Below, in pieces: positions 16,862-26,259 of a stretch of 64,000 nucleotides of DNA (its first letter is position 1; each line of letters opens with the position of its first letter). The notes beneath the pieces were generated by a model. It did not search any database. It worked only from the letters and a program-made list of their open reading frames with translations, and was not told the DNA's origin. Both the position numbers and the translations under genes were made by a program. The stretch lies in NCBI RefSeq assembly GCF_005145045.1, contig NZ_CP039691.1:2058001-2122000 (forward strand), in the 5' to 3' direction. The stretch is from Agrobacterium larrymoorei. GTDB taxonomy: Bacteria > Pseudomonadota > Alphaproteobacteria > Rhizobiales > Rhizobiaceae.

Positions 16862-18358
16862 ATGAACGACGCCGTGAGAAAGATCACCCCCGCCCCGGCT
16901 GCCGAGCCGCTTTACCGCGAGGCACCGAACAATATCGAGGCCGAGCAGGCGCTGCTGGGTGCCATCCTCGTCAACAATGACGCCTATTACCGCGTTTCCG
17001 ACTTTCTGAAGCCGGTTCATCTCTATGAGCCGCTGCATCGCAAGATTTTCGAGGTTGCGGGCGATATCATTCGCATGGGCAAGACCGCCAACCCGGTGAC
17101 GATCAAGACCTTCCTTCCGGCGGATGAGAAGGTTGGCGACCTGACTGTCGCGCAATATCTCGCGCGTCTGGCCGCCGAAGCCGTATCCATCATCAATGCC
17201 GAGGATTATGGCCGCGCCATTTACGATCTGGCGCTTCGCCGCGCGCTGATCCAGATCGGTGAGGACGTCGTCAACATCGCCTATGACGCGCCGCTCGACA
17301 TGCCGCCGCAGGCGCAGATCGAAGATACCGAACGCCGCCTGTTCGAACTTGCCGAAACGGGCCGTTACGATGGCGGCTTCCAGTCCTTCAACGATGCGGT
17401 TGCCCTTGCCATCGACATGGCGGGCGCTGCCTTTGAGCGTGACGGAAACCTTTCCGGTATTTCCACCGGCATCCACTCGCTGGATGGCCGCATGGGCGGC
17501 TTGCAGCGCTCCGACTTGATCGTGCTTGCCGGACGTCCGGGCATGGGCAAGACCTCCCTTGCCACCAACATCGCCTATAATATCGCCGCTGCTTACGAGC
17601 AGGAAGTGCAGCCGGATGGCTCTTTCAAGGCAAAGAATGGCGGCGTCGTCGGCTTCTACTCGCTCGAAATGTCGTCCGAACAGCTGGCAACGCGTATCAT
17701 TTCCGAGCAGACGGAAGTGTCATCCTCGAAAATCCGCCGTGGTGAAATCACCGAGTCCGACTTCGAAAAGCTCGTCGCCTGCTCGCAGATGATGCAGAAG
17801 GTGCCGCTTTATATCGACCAGACCGGTGGTATTTCCATCGCCCAGCTTTCCGCCCGCGCCCGCCGCCTCAAGCGCCAGCGCGGCCTCGATTGCCTTGTGG
17901 TGGACTATATTCAGCTGATGACCGGCTCCGGCAAGAGCGGCGAAAACCGCGTGCAGGAAATCACCCAGATCACCACCGGCCTTAAAGCCTTGGGCAAGGA
18001 ACTCAACGTTCCCATCATCGCGCTTTCACAGCTCTCCCGTCAGGTGGAAAGCCGCGAAGACAAGCGCCCCCAGCTCTCCGACCTTCGTGAATCGGGCTCC
18101 ATCGAGCAGGACGCGGACGTGGTGCTTTTCGTGTTCCGTGAGGAATATTACGTCAAGAACATGGAGCCACGCGACCCGGCAGATCCGAAATACGCCGAGT
18201 GGGAACAGCATTTCGACAAGGTCAAAGGCACCGCAGACGTCATCATCGCCAAGCAGCGCCACGGACCGACGGGCACCGTAAAGCTGGCCTTCCAGTCCGA
18301 ATTCACCCGCTTCGCAGACCTGGCCGACCCTTCATTTACGCAATACGAAGAACACTGA
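16862..18358 (+). CDS. dnaB: Replicative DNA helicase
   Basis: Hexameric 5'-3' helicase that unwinds DNA at the replication fork and recruits primase. The 498 aa start with the N-terminal DnaB domain (PNNIEAEQALLGAILVNNDAYYRVSDFL) and continue with the RecA-like motor: Walker A GRPGMGKTSLA, FYSLEMSSEQLATR, Walker B CLVVDYIQLM, and PIIALSQLSRQVESR. Full length. In rhizobia dnaB follows rplI at a distance; here the gap is filled by repeats and transporters. Confidence 0.97.
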   Translation: MNDAVRKITPAPAAEPLYREAPNNIEAEQALLGAILVNNDAYYRVSDFLKPVHLYEPLHRKIFEVAGDIIRMGKTANPVTIKTFLPADEKVGDLTVAQYLARLAAEAVSIINAEDYGRAIYDLALRRALIQIGEDVVNIAYDAPLDMPPQAQIEDTERRLFELAETGRYDGGFQSFNDAVALAIDMAGAAFERDGNLSGISTGIHSLDGRMGGLQRSDLIVLAGRPGMGKTSLATNIAYNIAAAYEQEVQPDGSFKAKNGGVVGFYSLEMSSEQLATRIISEQTEVSSSKIRRGEITESDFEKLVACSQMMQKVPLYIDQTGGISIAQLSARARRLKRQRGLDCLVVDYIQLMTGSGKSGENRVQEITQITTGLKALGKELNVPIIALSQLSRQVESREDKRPQLSDLRESGSIEQDADVVLFVFREEYYVKNMEPRDPADPKYAEWEQHFDKVKGTADVIIAKQRHGPTGTVKLAFQSEFTRFADLADPSFTQYEEH

Positions 18359-18365
18359 TCATCCG

Positions 18366-18405
18366 CTCTGCCCCGTGTTTTACCAAGCACGGGGCAGAGT
18401 CTTTT
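18366..18405. terminator. Terminator after dnaB, possibly bidirectional
   Basis: A 12-bp perfect stem, CTCTGCCCCGTG / CACGGGGCAGAG, with a 10-base loop, followed by TCTTTTC. It lies between the dnaB stop and the stop of the convergent ABC gene and may serve both, though the T-run favours the plus strand. Confidence 0.85.
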
Positions 18406-20099
18406 CAAGGGGATAGTGGCGGGAGTTCAGAAACTGAATCGCTTCCCTCACCCGCTTTCAAGGTAACGACCTGATCTTCCAGTTGTATCGAACTTTGCCG
18501 GTGCGTGATGGCAATGATCGTCAAATCGGCATCGACCTTGCGCAACTGATCCATGATCTCGCGCTCCGTCTCTTCATCCAGTGCGGAGCTTGCTTCGTCC
18601 AGCAGAAGTATAGAGGGGGCGCCATAGAGTGCCCGTGCTATCGCTATACGCTGGCGCTCGCCACCGGATAGTTTCAGACCTCGCTCTCCGACAATTGTAT
18701 CGAAACCATCCGTCATGCCTTCGATCCGTTTTAAGATTGCCGCCTGCTCCGCCGTCTTACGCAGCCTCTGCTCATCATGGGGTCTTCCAAGCACGATATT
18801 GGTGCGCAGACTATCGTTCAGAAGCTGAATTTCCTGAGGCACGATGCCGACGACAGAAAACCATTGGTCTTTACCGATATCCTTCAGGTCGACACCATCG
18901 ATCAGAATGGACCCCTTTTCCGGGGCCATGTTTTTCTGCAGAAGCTTGAAAAGCGTCGATTTGCCGGAGCCTGTTTCACCCGTAATAAAGGTCAGGCGGC
19001 CCGGGGTGGCGGTAAAAGACACACCCTCCACACCGCGTCCATTCTCGTAACGATACCCGACATTCTGAAGCTCTACCCTTTCTGGACGGGCAACCGGCAG
19101 GTCGGTTACTGCTTCATCCAATTCCTCCGGGGCGCCCCACATTCGCGCGCAAGGCATGAAACGGGCCAGCGAACGCATGGCTTCACCGATCGACTGCCCG
19201 ATCATCTCGAATGGAATGTTCAGTTGCAGAAGAAGCGTATTGAAGAGAACGATATCGCCGACTGATAGCGTTCCCTGATCATAGCGTGGAAACAACAGAT
19301 AGAAGCTAATGAGAAGTTGCGCCCCGAGCGCCAAAGAGATCGTCGCGACGAAACCGATGCGTCGCAGAGAATACAGTCGCCAGTTCTCGTAAATCGAACC
19401 GGCACTATCCGCAAAGCGCTGCTGCATCCAAGCGGTGCTTCGGGTGTGGCGGAGAGGCTCTATCATGCTGATGGCATTGCCGACGAAACCGGCATTCTGC
19501 TGCCCGGCATCGATTGCCTTTTCAAGGTAACGATTGGTGAAACGGTTGGACGCCAGCGTAAGGCCTATGAAAGCGACACCGTAGCAGAGGACTATCAGAA
19601 TGATCTCAGGGCTGATGGCCGCACCCAACATTATGGTGCTGAACAGGAAAGTGGCGAAGCCCGGGACGAAATAGATCAGCACAATCTGCATCAGAATCGA
19701 TGCCGCAGACGCACCCTGCGTTTGCGCCTGCTGGATTTCCGCTGGATTGTGATCAGTAAAAAAGGAGGGCTTCTTGCGCGTGATCCGCTCGAAGAAGCGG
19801 GTCGTCGCAACATATTCCAATCGCTCCGAATGGATAACGGCGAGATATTGCGTGCTACGTTGGATGCCGGTCGAAAGCGCCGCGAGGATGGCATACAGGG
19901 AGAAAGCTGCGATCCACCGCCCTGGTTCTTTCGGCACATCATCGATAATCCGGGAAAACACATAGGGACCGGAGACAGAGAGCAGTGCGCCGGTGAAAAT
20001 TACACCCGTCAAGAGCGCAATCGAGCGCCAGGCAGTCCCTAAATCGTCCCGATAAATCTGAGCCAGTGGCTTGAAGGCGATTTTGTAGTCTTTGAACAA
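18405..20099 (-). CDS. ABC exporter, fused permease and ATPase
   Basis: A 564-aa half-transporter that should act as a homodimer in the inner membrane. Residues about 1-310 form six membrane helices (SIALLTGVIFTGALLSVSGPYVF first). The ATPase has Walker A TGETGSGKST, Q-loop GIVPQEIQLLND, signature LSGGERQRIAIARAL, Walker B SILLLDEASSALDEE and the switch His in AITHRQ. Start is TTG 20099 with GGGAG 7 bases upstream. Substrate unknown; single gene. Confidence 0.88.
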   Translation of the reverse strand: MFKDYKIAFKPLAQIYRDDLGTAWRSIALLTGVIFTGALLSVSGPYVFSRIIDDVPKEPGRWIAAFSLYAILAALSTGIQRSTQYLAVIHSERLEYVATTRFFERITRKKPSFFTDHNPAEIQQAQTQGASAASILMQIVLIYFVPGFATFLFSTIMLGAAISPEIILIVLCYGVAFIGLTLASNRFTNRYLEKAIDAGQQNAGFVGNAISMIEPLRHTRSTAWMQQRFADSAGSIYENWRLYSLRRIGFVATISLALGAQLLISFYLLFPRYDQGTLSVGDIVLFNTLLLQLNIPFEMIGQSIGEAMRSLARFMPCARMWGAPEELDEAVTDLPVARPERVELQNVGYRYENGRGVEGVSFTATPGRLTFITGETGSGKSTLFKLLQKNMAPEKGSILIDGVDLKDIGKDQWFSVVGIVPQEIQLLNDSLRTNIVLGRPHDEQRLRKTAEQAAILKRIEGMTDGFDTIVGERGLKLSGGERQRIAIARALYGAPSILLLDEASSALDEETEREIMDQLRKVDADLTIIAITHRQSSIQLEDQVVTLKAGEGSDSVSELPPLSP

Positions 20100-20306
20100 A
20101 AGGGGGCTCCCGCTTTCGTAAAGCTAAAAAAGTCGTCATTACGGCAATATAGGTCTTTGTACCGCGACACAACCAGACGTCGCGCAATTCGTGCAAACGG
20201 ACCAGTCCCACCGAAACATTGTGCACAGACCAAGTTTAGCCTGATCCGTCATTACGCTCTTGAACAAAAGTGATAGACCACCTTCAAGCTAAAGAGGTTG
20301 ACAGAA

Positions 20307-21482
20307 ATGACAGACGAGTTCGACGACAGCTTTTCCGAGATGGATGCAGATGCATTCGATACCGCGCCGCTTCGGCTGACGGTCGATCTTGGGGCGCTTG
20401 CGGATAACTGGCGGGATATGCAGCGCCGTTCCGGCAAGGCGCGGACCGCTGCCGTGGTGAAGGCCGACGCCTATGGCATGGGCATCGAGGATTGCGGCTC
20501 CACGCTTTATCATGCGGGTGCCCGGGATTTCTTCGTCGCGACGGTTTCGGAAGGTGCGACGCTTCGTCCGCACGCGCCGGAAGCCCGGATTTTCGTTCTC
20601 TCCGGCATCTGGCCGGGGCAGGAGCGCGATGTCTTCGCGAATGATCTCGTGCCGGTCATTGCCTCGGAGGAGCAGCTTTCCTTCTGGACAAGCGCATTGG
20701 CGGATCGCGGCGATCATCCATTCGCCCTGCATGTCGATACGGGCTTCAACCGGCTCGGCCTGCCGCTGGAAGACGCGCTATATCTCGCCGATGACCCGAC
20801 GCGCCCGGCAAGCTTAGATCCTGTGCTGGTCATGTCCCACCTCGCCAGCGCCGATACGCCCTCCTCACCTATGAACAAGGCGCAGCTTGAATCATTCCGC
20901 AGGGTTAGCGCCGCTTTCGAAGGTATCGAATCAAGCCTCTCAGCCTCTGCTGGAATCTTTCTCGGTTCCGACTATCACTTCGATCTGACGCGCCCGGGGA
21001 TTGCGCTCTACGGCGGCGAAGCCGTCAACGAGATGAACAATCCAATGCGGCCCGTTGCCAAGGCAGAGGCGCGGATCATCCAGATTCGCGAGGCAGGCGA
21101 AGGCCAGACGGTGAGCTATGGCGGTACTTATCAGCTGAAACGCGCCAGCCGTCTTGCCATCGCAGCCGTTGGCTATGCCGATGGCTACCACCGCTCCCTC
21201 TCCGGCTCCGGCATTCCGTTGCGCGAGATGGGCCGAGGTGGCGCGGAAGGCTTCATCAATGGCTACAGGGTGCCCGTGGCAGGCCGCGTGACCATGGATC
21301 TCACCATATTCGACGTGACCGACGTACCGGAAAACGCGATCCGCGCGGGTGATTATATCGAACTCTTTGGGCCCAACGTCACGGTAGACGAAGTGGCGCG
21401 CGCCGCAGGCACAATCGGCTACGAGATGCTGACCGGCCTTGGATTGCGCTATGAACGTCAATATCTGATTGGTGACGAGTGA
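20307..21482 (+). CDS. alr: Alanine racemase
   Basis: PLP enzyme that makes D-alanine for peptidoglycan. The 391 aa have the PLP lysine in AAVVKADAYGMG, the usual ALR barrel (HVDTGFNRLGLP, SASAGIFLG, RPGIALYGG) and the C-terminal domain with AVGYADGYHRSLSG and GRVTMDLTIFDVT. I chose the ATG at 20307, 9 bases past AGAGG, over a TTG at 20298. An acidic N-terminal leader of about 25 residues precedes the conserved start. Confidence 0.95.
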   Translation: MTDEFDDSFSEMDADAFDTAPLRLTVDLGALADNWRDMQRRSGKARTAAVVKADAYGMGIEDCGSTLYHAGARDFFVATVSEGATLRPHAPEARIFVLSGIWPGQERDVFANDLVPVIASEEQLSFWTSALADRGDHPFALHVDTGFNRLGLPLEDALYLADDPTRPASLDPVLVMSHLASADTPSSPMNKAQLESFRRVSAAFEGIESSLSASAGIFLGSDYHFDLTRPGIALYGGEAVNEMNNPMRPVAKAEARIIQIREAGEGQTVSYGGTYQLKRASRLAIAAVGYADGYHRSLSGSGIPLREMGRGGAEGFINGYRVPVAGRVTMDLTIFDVTDVPENAIRAGDYIELFGPNVTVDEVARAAGTIGYEMLTGLGLRYERQYLIGDE

Positions 21483-21552
21483 CGATTGACGATTGAATGC
21501 CTCTTGGAAAGCCCGGACAACCTGTGCTATACGAGAACAAAAGGAGATCGAA

Positions 21553-21864
21553 ATGACCGAAATCCATCTCAGCGAGCAGGATCAGAAGTTCATCGATGAA
21601 CAGGTGAAGTTCGGTGCCTACAAGGACGCCGATGCCGTTATCCACGCAGGCCTGGCTTTAATGGGCAGCAAAGAAGGCAGGTACGTCGAGCTTCAACGCC
21701 TGATCCAGGAAGGCCTGGAAGATGTCGAGGCTGGGCGTGTCGTTGAGTTTTCAAGTGAGGAAGAGTTTACAGCCCATATTTTGGAGATGGCGGAGGAGCA
21801 GAATGAAGCGTCGAAGGCTGGTCGTCTCCCATCGAGCGCTGAGCGATCTCCTCGTCGATCATAA
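21553..21864 (+). CDS. parD: ParD-like antitoxin
   Basis: A 103-aa antitoxin. The N-terminus (EIHLSEQDQKFIDEQVKFGAYKDADAVIHAGLALM) is a ribbon-helix-helix DNA-binding domain of the ParD/CopG type; the acidic C-terminal half (GLEDVEAGRVVEFSSEEEF) should bind and block the toxin. AAGGAG precedes ATG 21553. It overlaps the toxin gene by about 60 bases, the usual translational coupling. The pair probably represses its own promoter. It separates alr from radA. Confidence 0.88.
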   Translation: MTEIHLSEQDQKFIDEQVKFGAYKDADAVIHAGLALMGSKEGRYVELQRLIQEGLEDVEAGRVVEFSSEEEFTAHILEMAEEQNEASKAGRLPSSAERSPRRS

Positions 21865-22111
21865 TTATATCAATCAATTCAATCCGACTGCGGCAAAACG
21901 TTTATTGAAAGACATAAACAGCAAAATGATTTCGTTAGCACATTCCGGGATGACTGGTGTGCCGCGAGATTATGTTAAGGGACTTCGTGCATTTCCCTAT
22001 CGCGACCGATGCATTTACTTTTTGGTGAATGATGAGGTCCTTCATGTTTTGCGCGTTCTCCACGGCCATCAGGACATCTCCCCTGAAGACTTCAAACAAG
22101 AAGAAGACTGA
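21803..22111 (+). CDS. parE: ParE/RelE-superfamily toxin
   Basis: A 102-aa basic toxin, start at ATG 21803 (KRRRLVVSHRALSDLLVDHNYI) preceded by GAGGAG. The C-terminus VKGLRAFPYRDRCIYFLVNDEVLHVLRVLHGHQDI is the ParE core: the RxFP-like motif, a beta strand, and the terminal VLRVLHGHQD. ParE toxins poison DNA gyrase; RelE relatives cut mRNA, and sequence alone favours ParE. AT content is higher than in the flanking alr and radA. Confidence 0.87.
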   Translation: MKRRRLVVSHRALSDLLVDHNYINQFNPTAAKRLLKDINSKMISLAHSGMTGVPRDYVKGLRAFPYRDRCIYFLVNDEVLHVLRVLHGHQDISPEDFKQEED

Positions 22112-22117
22112 CATTTC

Positions 22118-23524
22118 ATGGCCAAAGCCAAGACTCAATTCGTGTGCCAGAACTGCGGCACGGTGCACACCCGCTGGGCCGGGAAATGCGAAGGCTGCGG
22201 GGAATGGAATACCATCGTCGAAGAAGACCCGATGGGCGGTATCGGCGGTGGGCCGGGCAAGGCTCCCAAGAAGGGCCGTGCCGTTACCCTCACCGCGCTT
22301 TCCGGCGAAATAGAAGAAGCGCCGCGTATTCCGACCGGCATGAGCGAGCTGGACCGCGCAACTGGCGGCGGCTTCGTGCGTGGTTCGGCGGTGCTGATCG
22401 GTGGGGATCCGGGTATCGGGAAATCCACGCTGCTGATGCAGGCGGCTGCCGCATTGTCTCGTAAGGGCCAGCGTGTCATCTATGTCTCGGGCGAAGAGGC
22501 GGTTGCGCAGGTGCGGCTTCGCGCGCAGCGGCTGGGTGCCGCCGAAACCGATGTGCTTCTGGCGGCGGAAACCAATGTCGAGGACATTCTGGCAACGCTT
22601 TCCGAGGGCAAGCGGCCCGATCTCGTGATCATCGATTCCATCCAGACGCTGTGGAGCGACACGGCTGATTCTGCGCCCGGAACCGTGACGCAGGTTCGAA
22701 CCGGCGTGCAGGCCATGATCCGCTTTGCCAAGCAGACCGGCGCGACCATGGTTCTCGTCGGCCATGTTACCAAGGAAGGCCAGATTGCAGGGCCGCGCGT
22801 GGTGGAGCACATGGTCGATGCCGTGCTTTATTTCGAGGGCGATCGGGGCCATCATTATCGCATCCTGCGCACCGTCAAGAACCGCTTCGGGCCGACCGAT
22901 GAAATCGGCGTTTTCGAAATGTCGGATCGCGGTTTGCGCGAGGTTTCCAATCCATCCGAGCTTTTCCTTGGAGAGCGCAACGACAAATCGCCGGGTGCCG
23001 CCGTCTTTGCTGGCATGGAAGGAACGCGACCTGTTCTGGTGGAAGTTCAGGCGCTGGTTGCCCCGACTTCGCTCGGCACGCCGCGACGTGCGGTCGTCGG
23101 CTGGGATTCGTCGCGGCTCGCCATGATTCTCGCGGTGCTGGAAGCCCATTGCGGCGTGAAGCTCGGCCAGCATGACGTTTATTTGAACGTGGCGGGCGGA
23201 TACCGCATTTCGGAGCCTGCTGCGGATATGGCGATTGCCTCTGCACTGGTTTCATCGCTTGCCGGTCTTGCCCTGCCTGCCGATTGCGTCTATTTCGGCG
23301 AAATCAGCCTGTCGGGCGCGGTCCGGCCTGTCTCCCATACGGCGCAACGGTTGAAAGAGGCTGAGAAACTTGGTTTTTCCGCCGCACTTTTGCCGTCTGC
23401 TTCTGCGGAATTGCCCAAGGCGGCAAAAGGGCGCTGGACGGAGATTGAAAGCCTGCCCGACCTCGTGGCGCGCATTGCTGGTTCGGGAAACCGTTTCAGA
23501 CAGGTTGAGGAAGACGAATATTGA
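22118..23524 (+). CDS. radA: DNA repair protein RadA (Sms)
   Basis: DnaB-like ATPase that promotes branch migration in recombinational repair. The 468 aa show the four-cysteine zinc finger (CQNCGTVHTRWAGKCEGCGEW), Walker A GGDPGIGKSTLL, the RadA-specific KNRFG motif (VKNRFGPTDEIG) and a Lon-like C-terminal domain (LNVAGGYRISEPAADMAIA). Full length; 6 bases after the ParE stop. Confidence 0.97.
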   Translation: MAKAKTQFVCQNCGTVHTRWAGKCEGCGEWNTIVEEDPMGGIGGGPGKAPKKGRAVTLTALSGEIEEAPRIPTGMSELDRATGGGFVRGSAVLIGGDPGIGKSTLLMQAAAALSRKGQRVIYVSGEEAVAQVRLRAQRLGAAETDVLLAAETNVEDILATLSEGKRPDLVIIDSIQTLWSDTADSAPGTVTQVRTGVQAMIRFAKQTGATMVLVGHVTKEGQIAGPRVVEHMVDAVLYFEGDRGHHYRILRTVKNRFGPTDEIGVFEMSDRGLREVSNPSELFLGERNDKSPGAAVFAGMEGTRPVLVEVQALVAPTSLGTPRRAVVGWDSSRLAMILAVLEAHCGVKLGQHDVYLNVAGGYRISEPAADMAIASALVSSLAGLALPADCVYFGEISLSGAVRPVSHTAQRLKEAEKLGFSAALLPSASAELPKAAKGRWTEIESLPDLVARIAGSGNRFRQVEEDEY

Positions 23525-23613
23525 TCCTTTCGCTGCTTATCCGGCTAGTGTATGAGGATCGCAAATTGGCACAGTGGCTCTCATCTGAGTGCTGCGACCC
23601 CCGGAGTTGGTAA

Positions 23614-24201
23614 ATGCCCATTACGATTTTCGACGGCATCGTTATTGCCGTTGTACTGTTCTCCGCTGTTCTCGCCATGGTGCGTGGGTTCTCGCGTGAA
23701 ATTCTGTCCATTGCGAGTTGGGTCGGTTCCGTCGCAGCTGCTTACTATCTCTATCCGCTGTTGCTGCCCTATGCGCGCAACTACACGGATGACGACAAGA
23801 TCGCGATTGCCGGTTCCGCCGGTCTGGTGTTTCTCGTCGCGCTGATCATCATTTCCTTCATCACCTCGCGCATTGCCGATTTCATCATCGACAGCCGCAT
23901 CGGGGCGCTGGATCGCACGCTCGGCTTTCTCTTCGGCGCGGCCCGCGGCCTGCTCCTTCTCGTCGTCGCCGTTGCTTTCTGGAACTGGCTGGTGGATGTG
24001 AAGACGCAGCCGCAATGGGTGACGCAGGCCAAATCCAAGCCGTTCCTGGATGGGCTGGTGGGCAAGCTGGAAGCCGTTCTGCCGGATGATATCGAGCCGC
24101 AGATCCGTGCGCGCATCCTCGGCAAGCAGCCCGAGGCAGCGTCCGAACAGGCACCCGCAGACGAAGCTCCGGCAACAAACCAGCCGGCTACAAATAATTG
24201 A
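23614..24201 (+). CDS. cvpA: CvpA family membrane protein
   Basis: A 195-aa inner-membrane protein with four hydrophobic helices (ITIFDGIVIAVVLFSAVLAMVRGFSREILSI at the start is the family signature) and a hydrophilic Pro/Ala/Glu-rich tail. CvpA is needed for colicin V production in E. coli and linked to envelope stress tolerance; its molecular role is unclear. GGAG lies before ATG 23614. It precedes purF as in E. coli, 137 bases apart. Confidence 0.9.
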   Translation: MPITIFDGIVIAVVLFSAVLAMVRGFSREILSIASWVGSVAAAYYLYPLLLPYARNYTDDDKIAIAGSAGLVFLVALIIISFITSRIADFIIDSRIGALDRTLGFLFGAARGLLLLVVAVAFWNWLVDVKTQPQWVTQAKSKPFLDGLVGKLEAVLPDDIEPQIRARILGKQPEAASEQAPADEAPATNQPATNN

Positions 24202-24209
24202 CGCAGTAT

Positions 24210-24243
24210 CGCGCCTTGCAATACATGCAAGGCGCGCTATTTG
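24210..24243 (+). terminator. Hairpin between cvpA and purF
   Basis: An 11-bp stem, CGCGCCTTGCA-ATACA-TGCAAGGCGCG, followed by CTATTTGTG. The stem is strong but the T-run is short, so it may be a partial terminator that sets the purF level relative to cvpA, or a transcript-end stabiliser. Confidence 0.6.
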
Positions 24244-24337
24244 TGCTAAATATTCAATGAGGCAGCAGACAAGCCAAACCGGCAGAGCAATTCTCCGGGG
24301 CGGTTTTTGTTTTTGGCAGTAAGCAAAGGCAAGCCAG

Positions 24338-25831
24338 ATGAATGAGCCGCTTTCGCATTCTACGTTCAATGACATTATCGATGGCGATACGCTGCACGAA
24401 GAATGCGGCGTGTTCGGCATCCTCGGTCACCCGGATGCGGCGGCCCTGACGGCGCTCGGCCTGCATGCTCTTCAGCATCGAGGCCAGGAAGCAGCCGGTA
24501 TCGTCTCCTTCGATGGCAAGCGGTTCCATCAGGAACGCCATATGGGTCTGGTGGGTGACCACTATACAAACCCGGTAACGCTGGCCCGCCTGCCCGGCTC
24601 TATCACCATCGGCCACACGCGCTATTCCACGACGGGCGAAGTGGCAATGCGCAACGTGCAGCCGCTGTTTGCCGAACTGGAAGAAGGTGGCATCGCCATT
24701 GCCCATAACGGCAACTTCACCAACGGCCTAACACTTCGCCGCCAGATCATTGCCACCGGCGCCATCTGTCAATCTACCTCCGATACGGAAGTCGTTCTGC
24801 ACCTCATCGCCCGTTCGCGCCACTCCTCCACAGCCGACCGCTTCATCGATGCGATCCGCCAGATGGAAGGCGGCTATTCGATGCTGGCCATGACCCGCAC
24901 GAAGCTTATCGCCGCGCGCGACCCCACGGGCATCCGCCCGCTGGTCATGGGCGAGCTGGATGGCAAGCCGATCTTCTGCTCTGAAACCTGCGCACTCGAT
25001 ATCATCGGCGCGAAATTCGTGCGCGACGTTGAAAACGGCGAAGTCATCATCTGCGAAATCCAGCCGGATGGCTCGATCAGCATCGATGCGCGCAAGCCAT
25101 CCAAGCCGCAGCCTGAACGCCTCTGCCTGTTCGAATATGTCTATTTCGCCCGTCCCGATTCCGTTGTCGGCGGTCGCAACGTCTATACGACACGCAAGAA
25201 CATGGGCGCGAACCTCGCCAAGGAAGCGCCGCTCGAAGCAGACGTCGTGGTGCCGGTGCCGGATGGCGGCACGCCTGCCGCTCTCGGTTTTGCGCAGGAA
25301 AGCGGTATTCCCTTCGAATACGGCATTATCCGCAACCACTATGTCGGTCGTACCTTCATCGAGCCGACACAGCAGATTCGCGCTTTCGGCGTGAAGCTGA
25401 AGCATTCCGCCAACCGTGCGATGATCGAAGGCAAGCGCGTGGTTCTGGTGGATGATTCCATCGTTCGCGGCACGACGTCGGTCAAGATCGTACAGATGAT
25501 CCGCGAAGCCGGCGCCAAGGAAGTGCACATCCGCGTTGCCAGCCCCATGATCTTCCACCCGGATTTCTACGGCATCGACACGCCGGACGCCGACAAGCTT
25601 CTGGCCAACCAGTATGCCGATGTGGACGCCATGGCGAAATATATCGGCGCGGATTCGCTGGCTTTCCTGTCGATCAACGGACTTTACCGCGCCGTCGGCG
25701 GAGAAGACCGCAACTCGGCGCGTCCGCAGTTCACGGATCACTACTTCACCGGCGACTATCCAACCCGCCTTCTGGACAAGAACGGCGAATCCATGGGCAG
25801 CAAGATTTCCATGCTGGCCAGCAACGGTTGA
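24338..25831 (+). CDS. purF: Amidophosphoribosyltransferase
   Basis: First committed step of purine synthesis: PRPP plus glutamine to phosphoribosylamine. The 497-aa proenzyme has a 22-residue propeptide and the catalytic Cys23 of the glutaminase domain (ECGVFGILGH); HRGQEAAGIVSFDG and the PRPP loop VVLVDDSIVRGTTS are clear. A cleaved propeptide is typical of the Bacillus-type enzyme. Preceded by cvpA; followed by a mobile-repeat cluster instead of directly by the SDR gene. Confidence 0.97.
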   Translation: MNEPLSHSTFNDIIDGDTLHEECGVFGILGHPDAAALTALGLHALQHRGQEAAGIVSFDGKRFHQERHMGLVGDHYTNPVTLARLPGSITIGHTRYSTTGEVAMRNVQPLFAELEEGGIAIAHNGNFTNGLTLRRQIIATGAICQSTSDTEVVLHLIARSRHSSTADRFIDAIRQMEGGYSMLAMTRTKLIAARDPTGIRPLVMGELDGKPIFCSETCALDIIGAKFVRDVENGEVIICEIQPDGSISIDARKPSKPQPERLCLFEYVYFARPDSVVGGRNVYTTRKNMGANLAKEAPLEADVVVPVPDGGTPAALGFAQESGIPFEYGIIRNHYVGRTFIEPTQQIRAFGVKLKHSANRAMIEGKRVVLVDDSIVRGTTSVKIVQMIREAGAKEVHIRVASPMIFHPDFYGIDTPDADKLLANQYADVDAMAKYIGADSLAFLSINGLYRAVGGEDRNSARPQFTDHYFTGDYPTRLLDKNGESMGSKISMLASNG

Positions 25832-25886
25832 TAGCGTTCGGATGAAAGGGGTTCACACCCACTGCCGTCATCCTCGGGCTTGACCC

Positions 25887-26193
25887 ACTGCTGTCCGGCT
25901 TAGATTCCTTAGCACTTTATGCAAGGCCAGAGGCTTGAGGAGAGACGGTAAATCCGCCCGCAACCGTCATCCTCGGCCTTGCGCCGAGGATCTACCAACG
26001 TCAACAAAATCAATCGGTTGCAGATCCTCGGGACAAGCCCGAGGATGACGGAGGTGGGCCTTGCGACGCTCTTCGTCCCCCCCCCCGGCAAATATCGTTC
26101 TCTCATAGCGACGTCAAAATCGCAGAAAAACATCCAAAATAGAACGGGATCAATAGCTTAAGGCTACTCCGAAAATCTAAACCGGACAGCAGT
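25887..26193. mobile_element. MITE-like element, subfamily A copy 2
   Basis: 307 bp, ends ACTGCTGTCCGGCTTAGATT and (inverted) ACTGCTGTCCGGTTTAGATT, exact flanking 11-bp duplication GGGCTTGACCC (25876-25886, 26194-26204). Nearly the reverse complement of the copy at 12597 and very close to the one at 63326, including the internal palindrome. A C-run near 26080 is longer than in its sisters. No gene inside. Confidence 0.85.
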
Positions 26194-26259
26194 GGGCTTG
26201 ACCCGAGGATATACAACCGATTGATTTCGTTGACGTGGTTGGATACTTGGGTCAAGCCC

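Noticed and set aside
21935..23173. Minus-strand frame of 412 codons
   Set aside because: Antisense of parE and radA; no domain and no ribosome site.
24244..24337. Purine riboswitch upstream of purF
   Set aside because: I could not find the three-way junction or conserved loop bases of the purine aptamer; only a terminator-like hairpin is visible.
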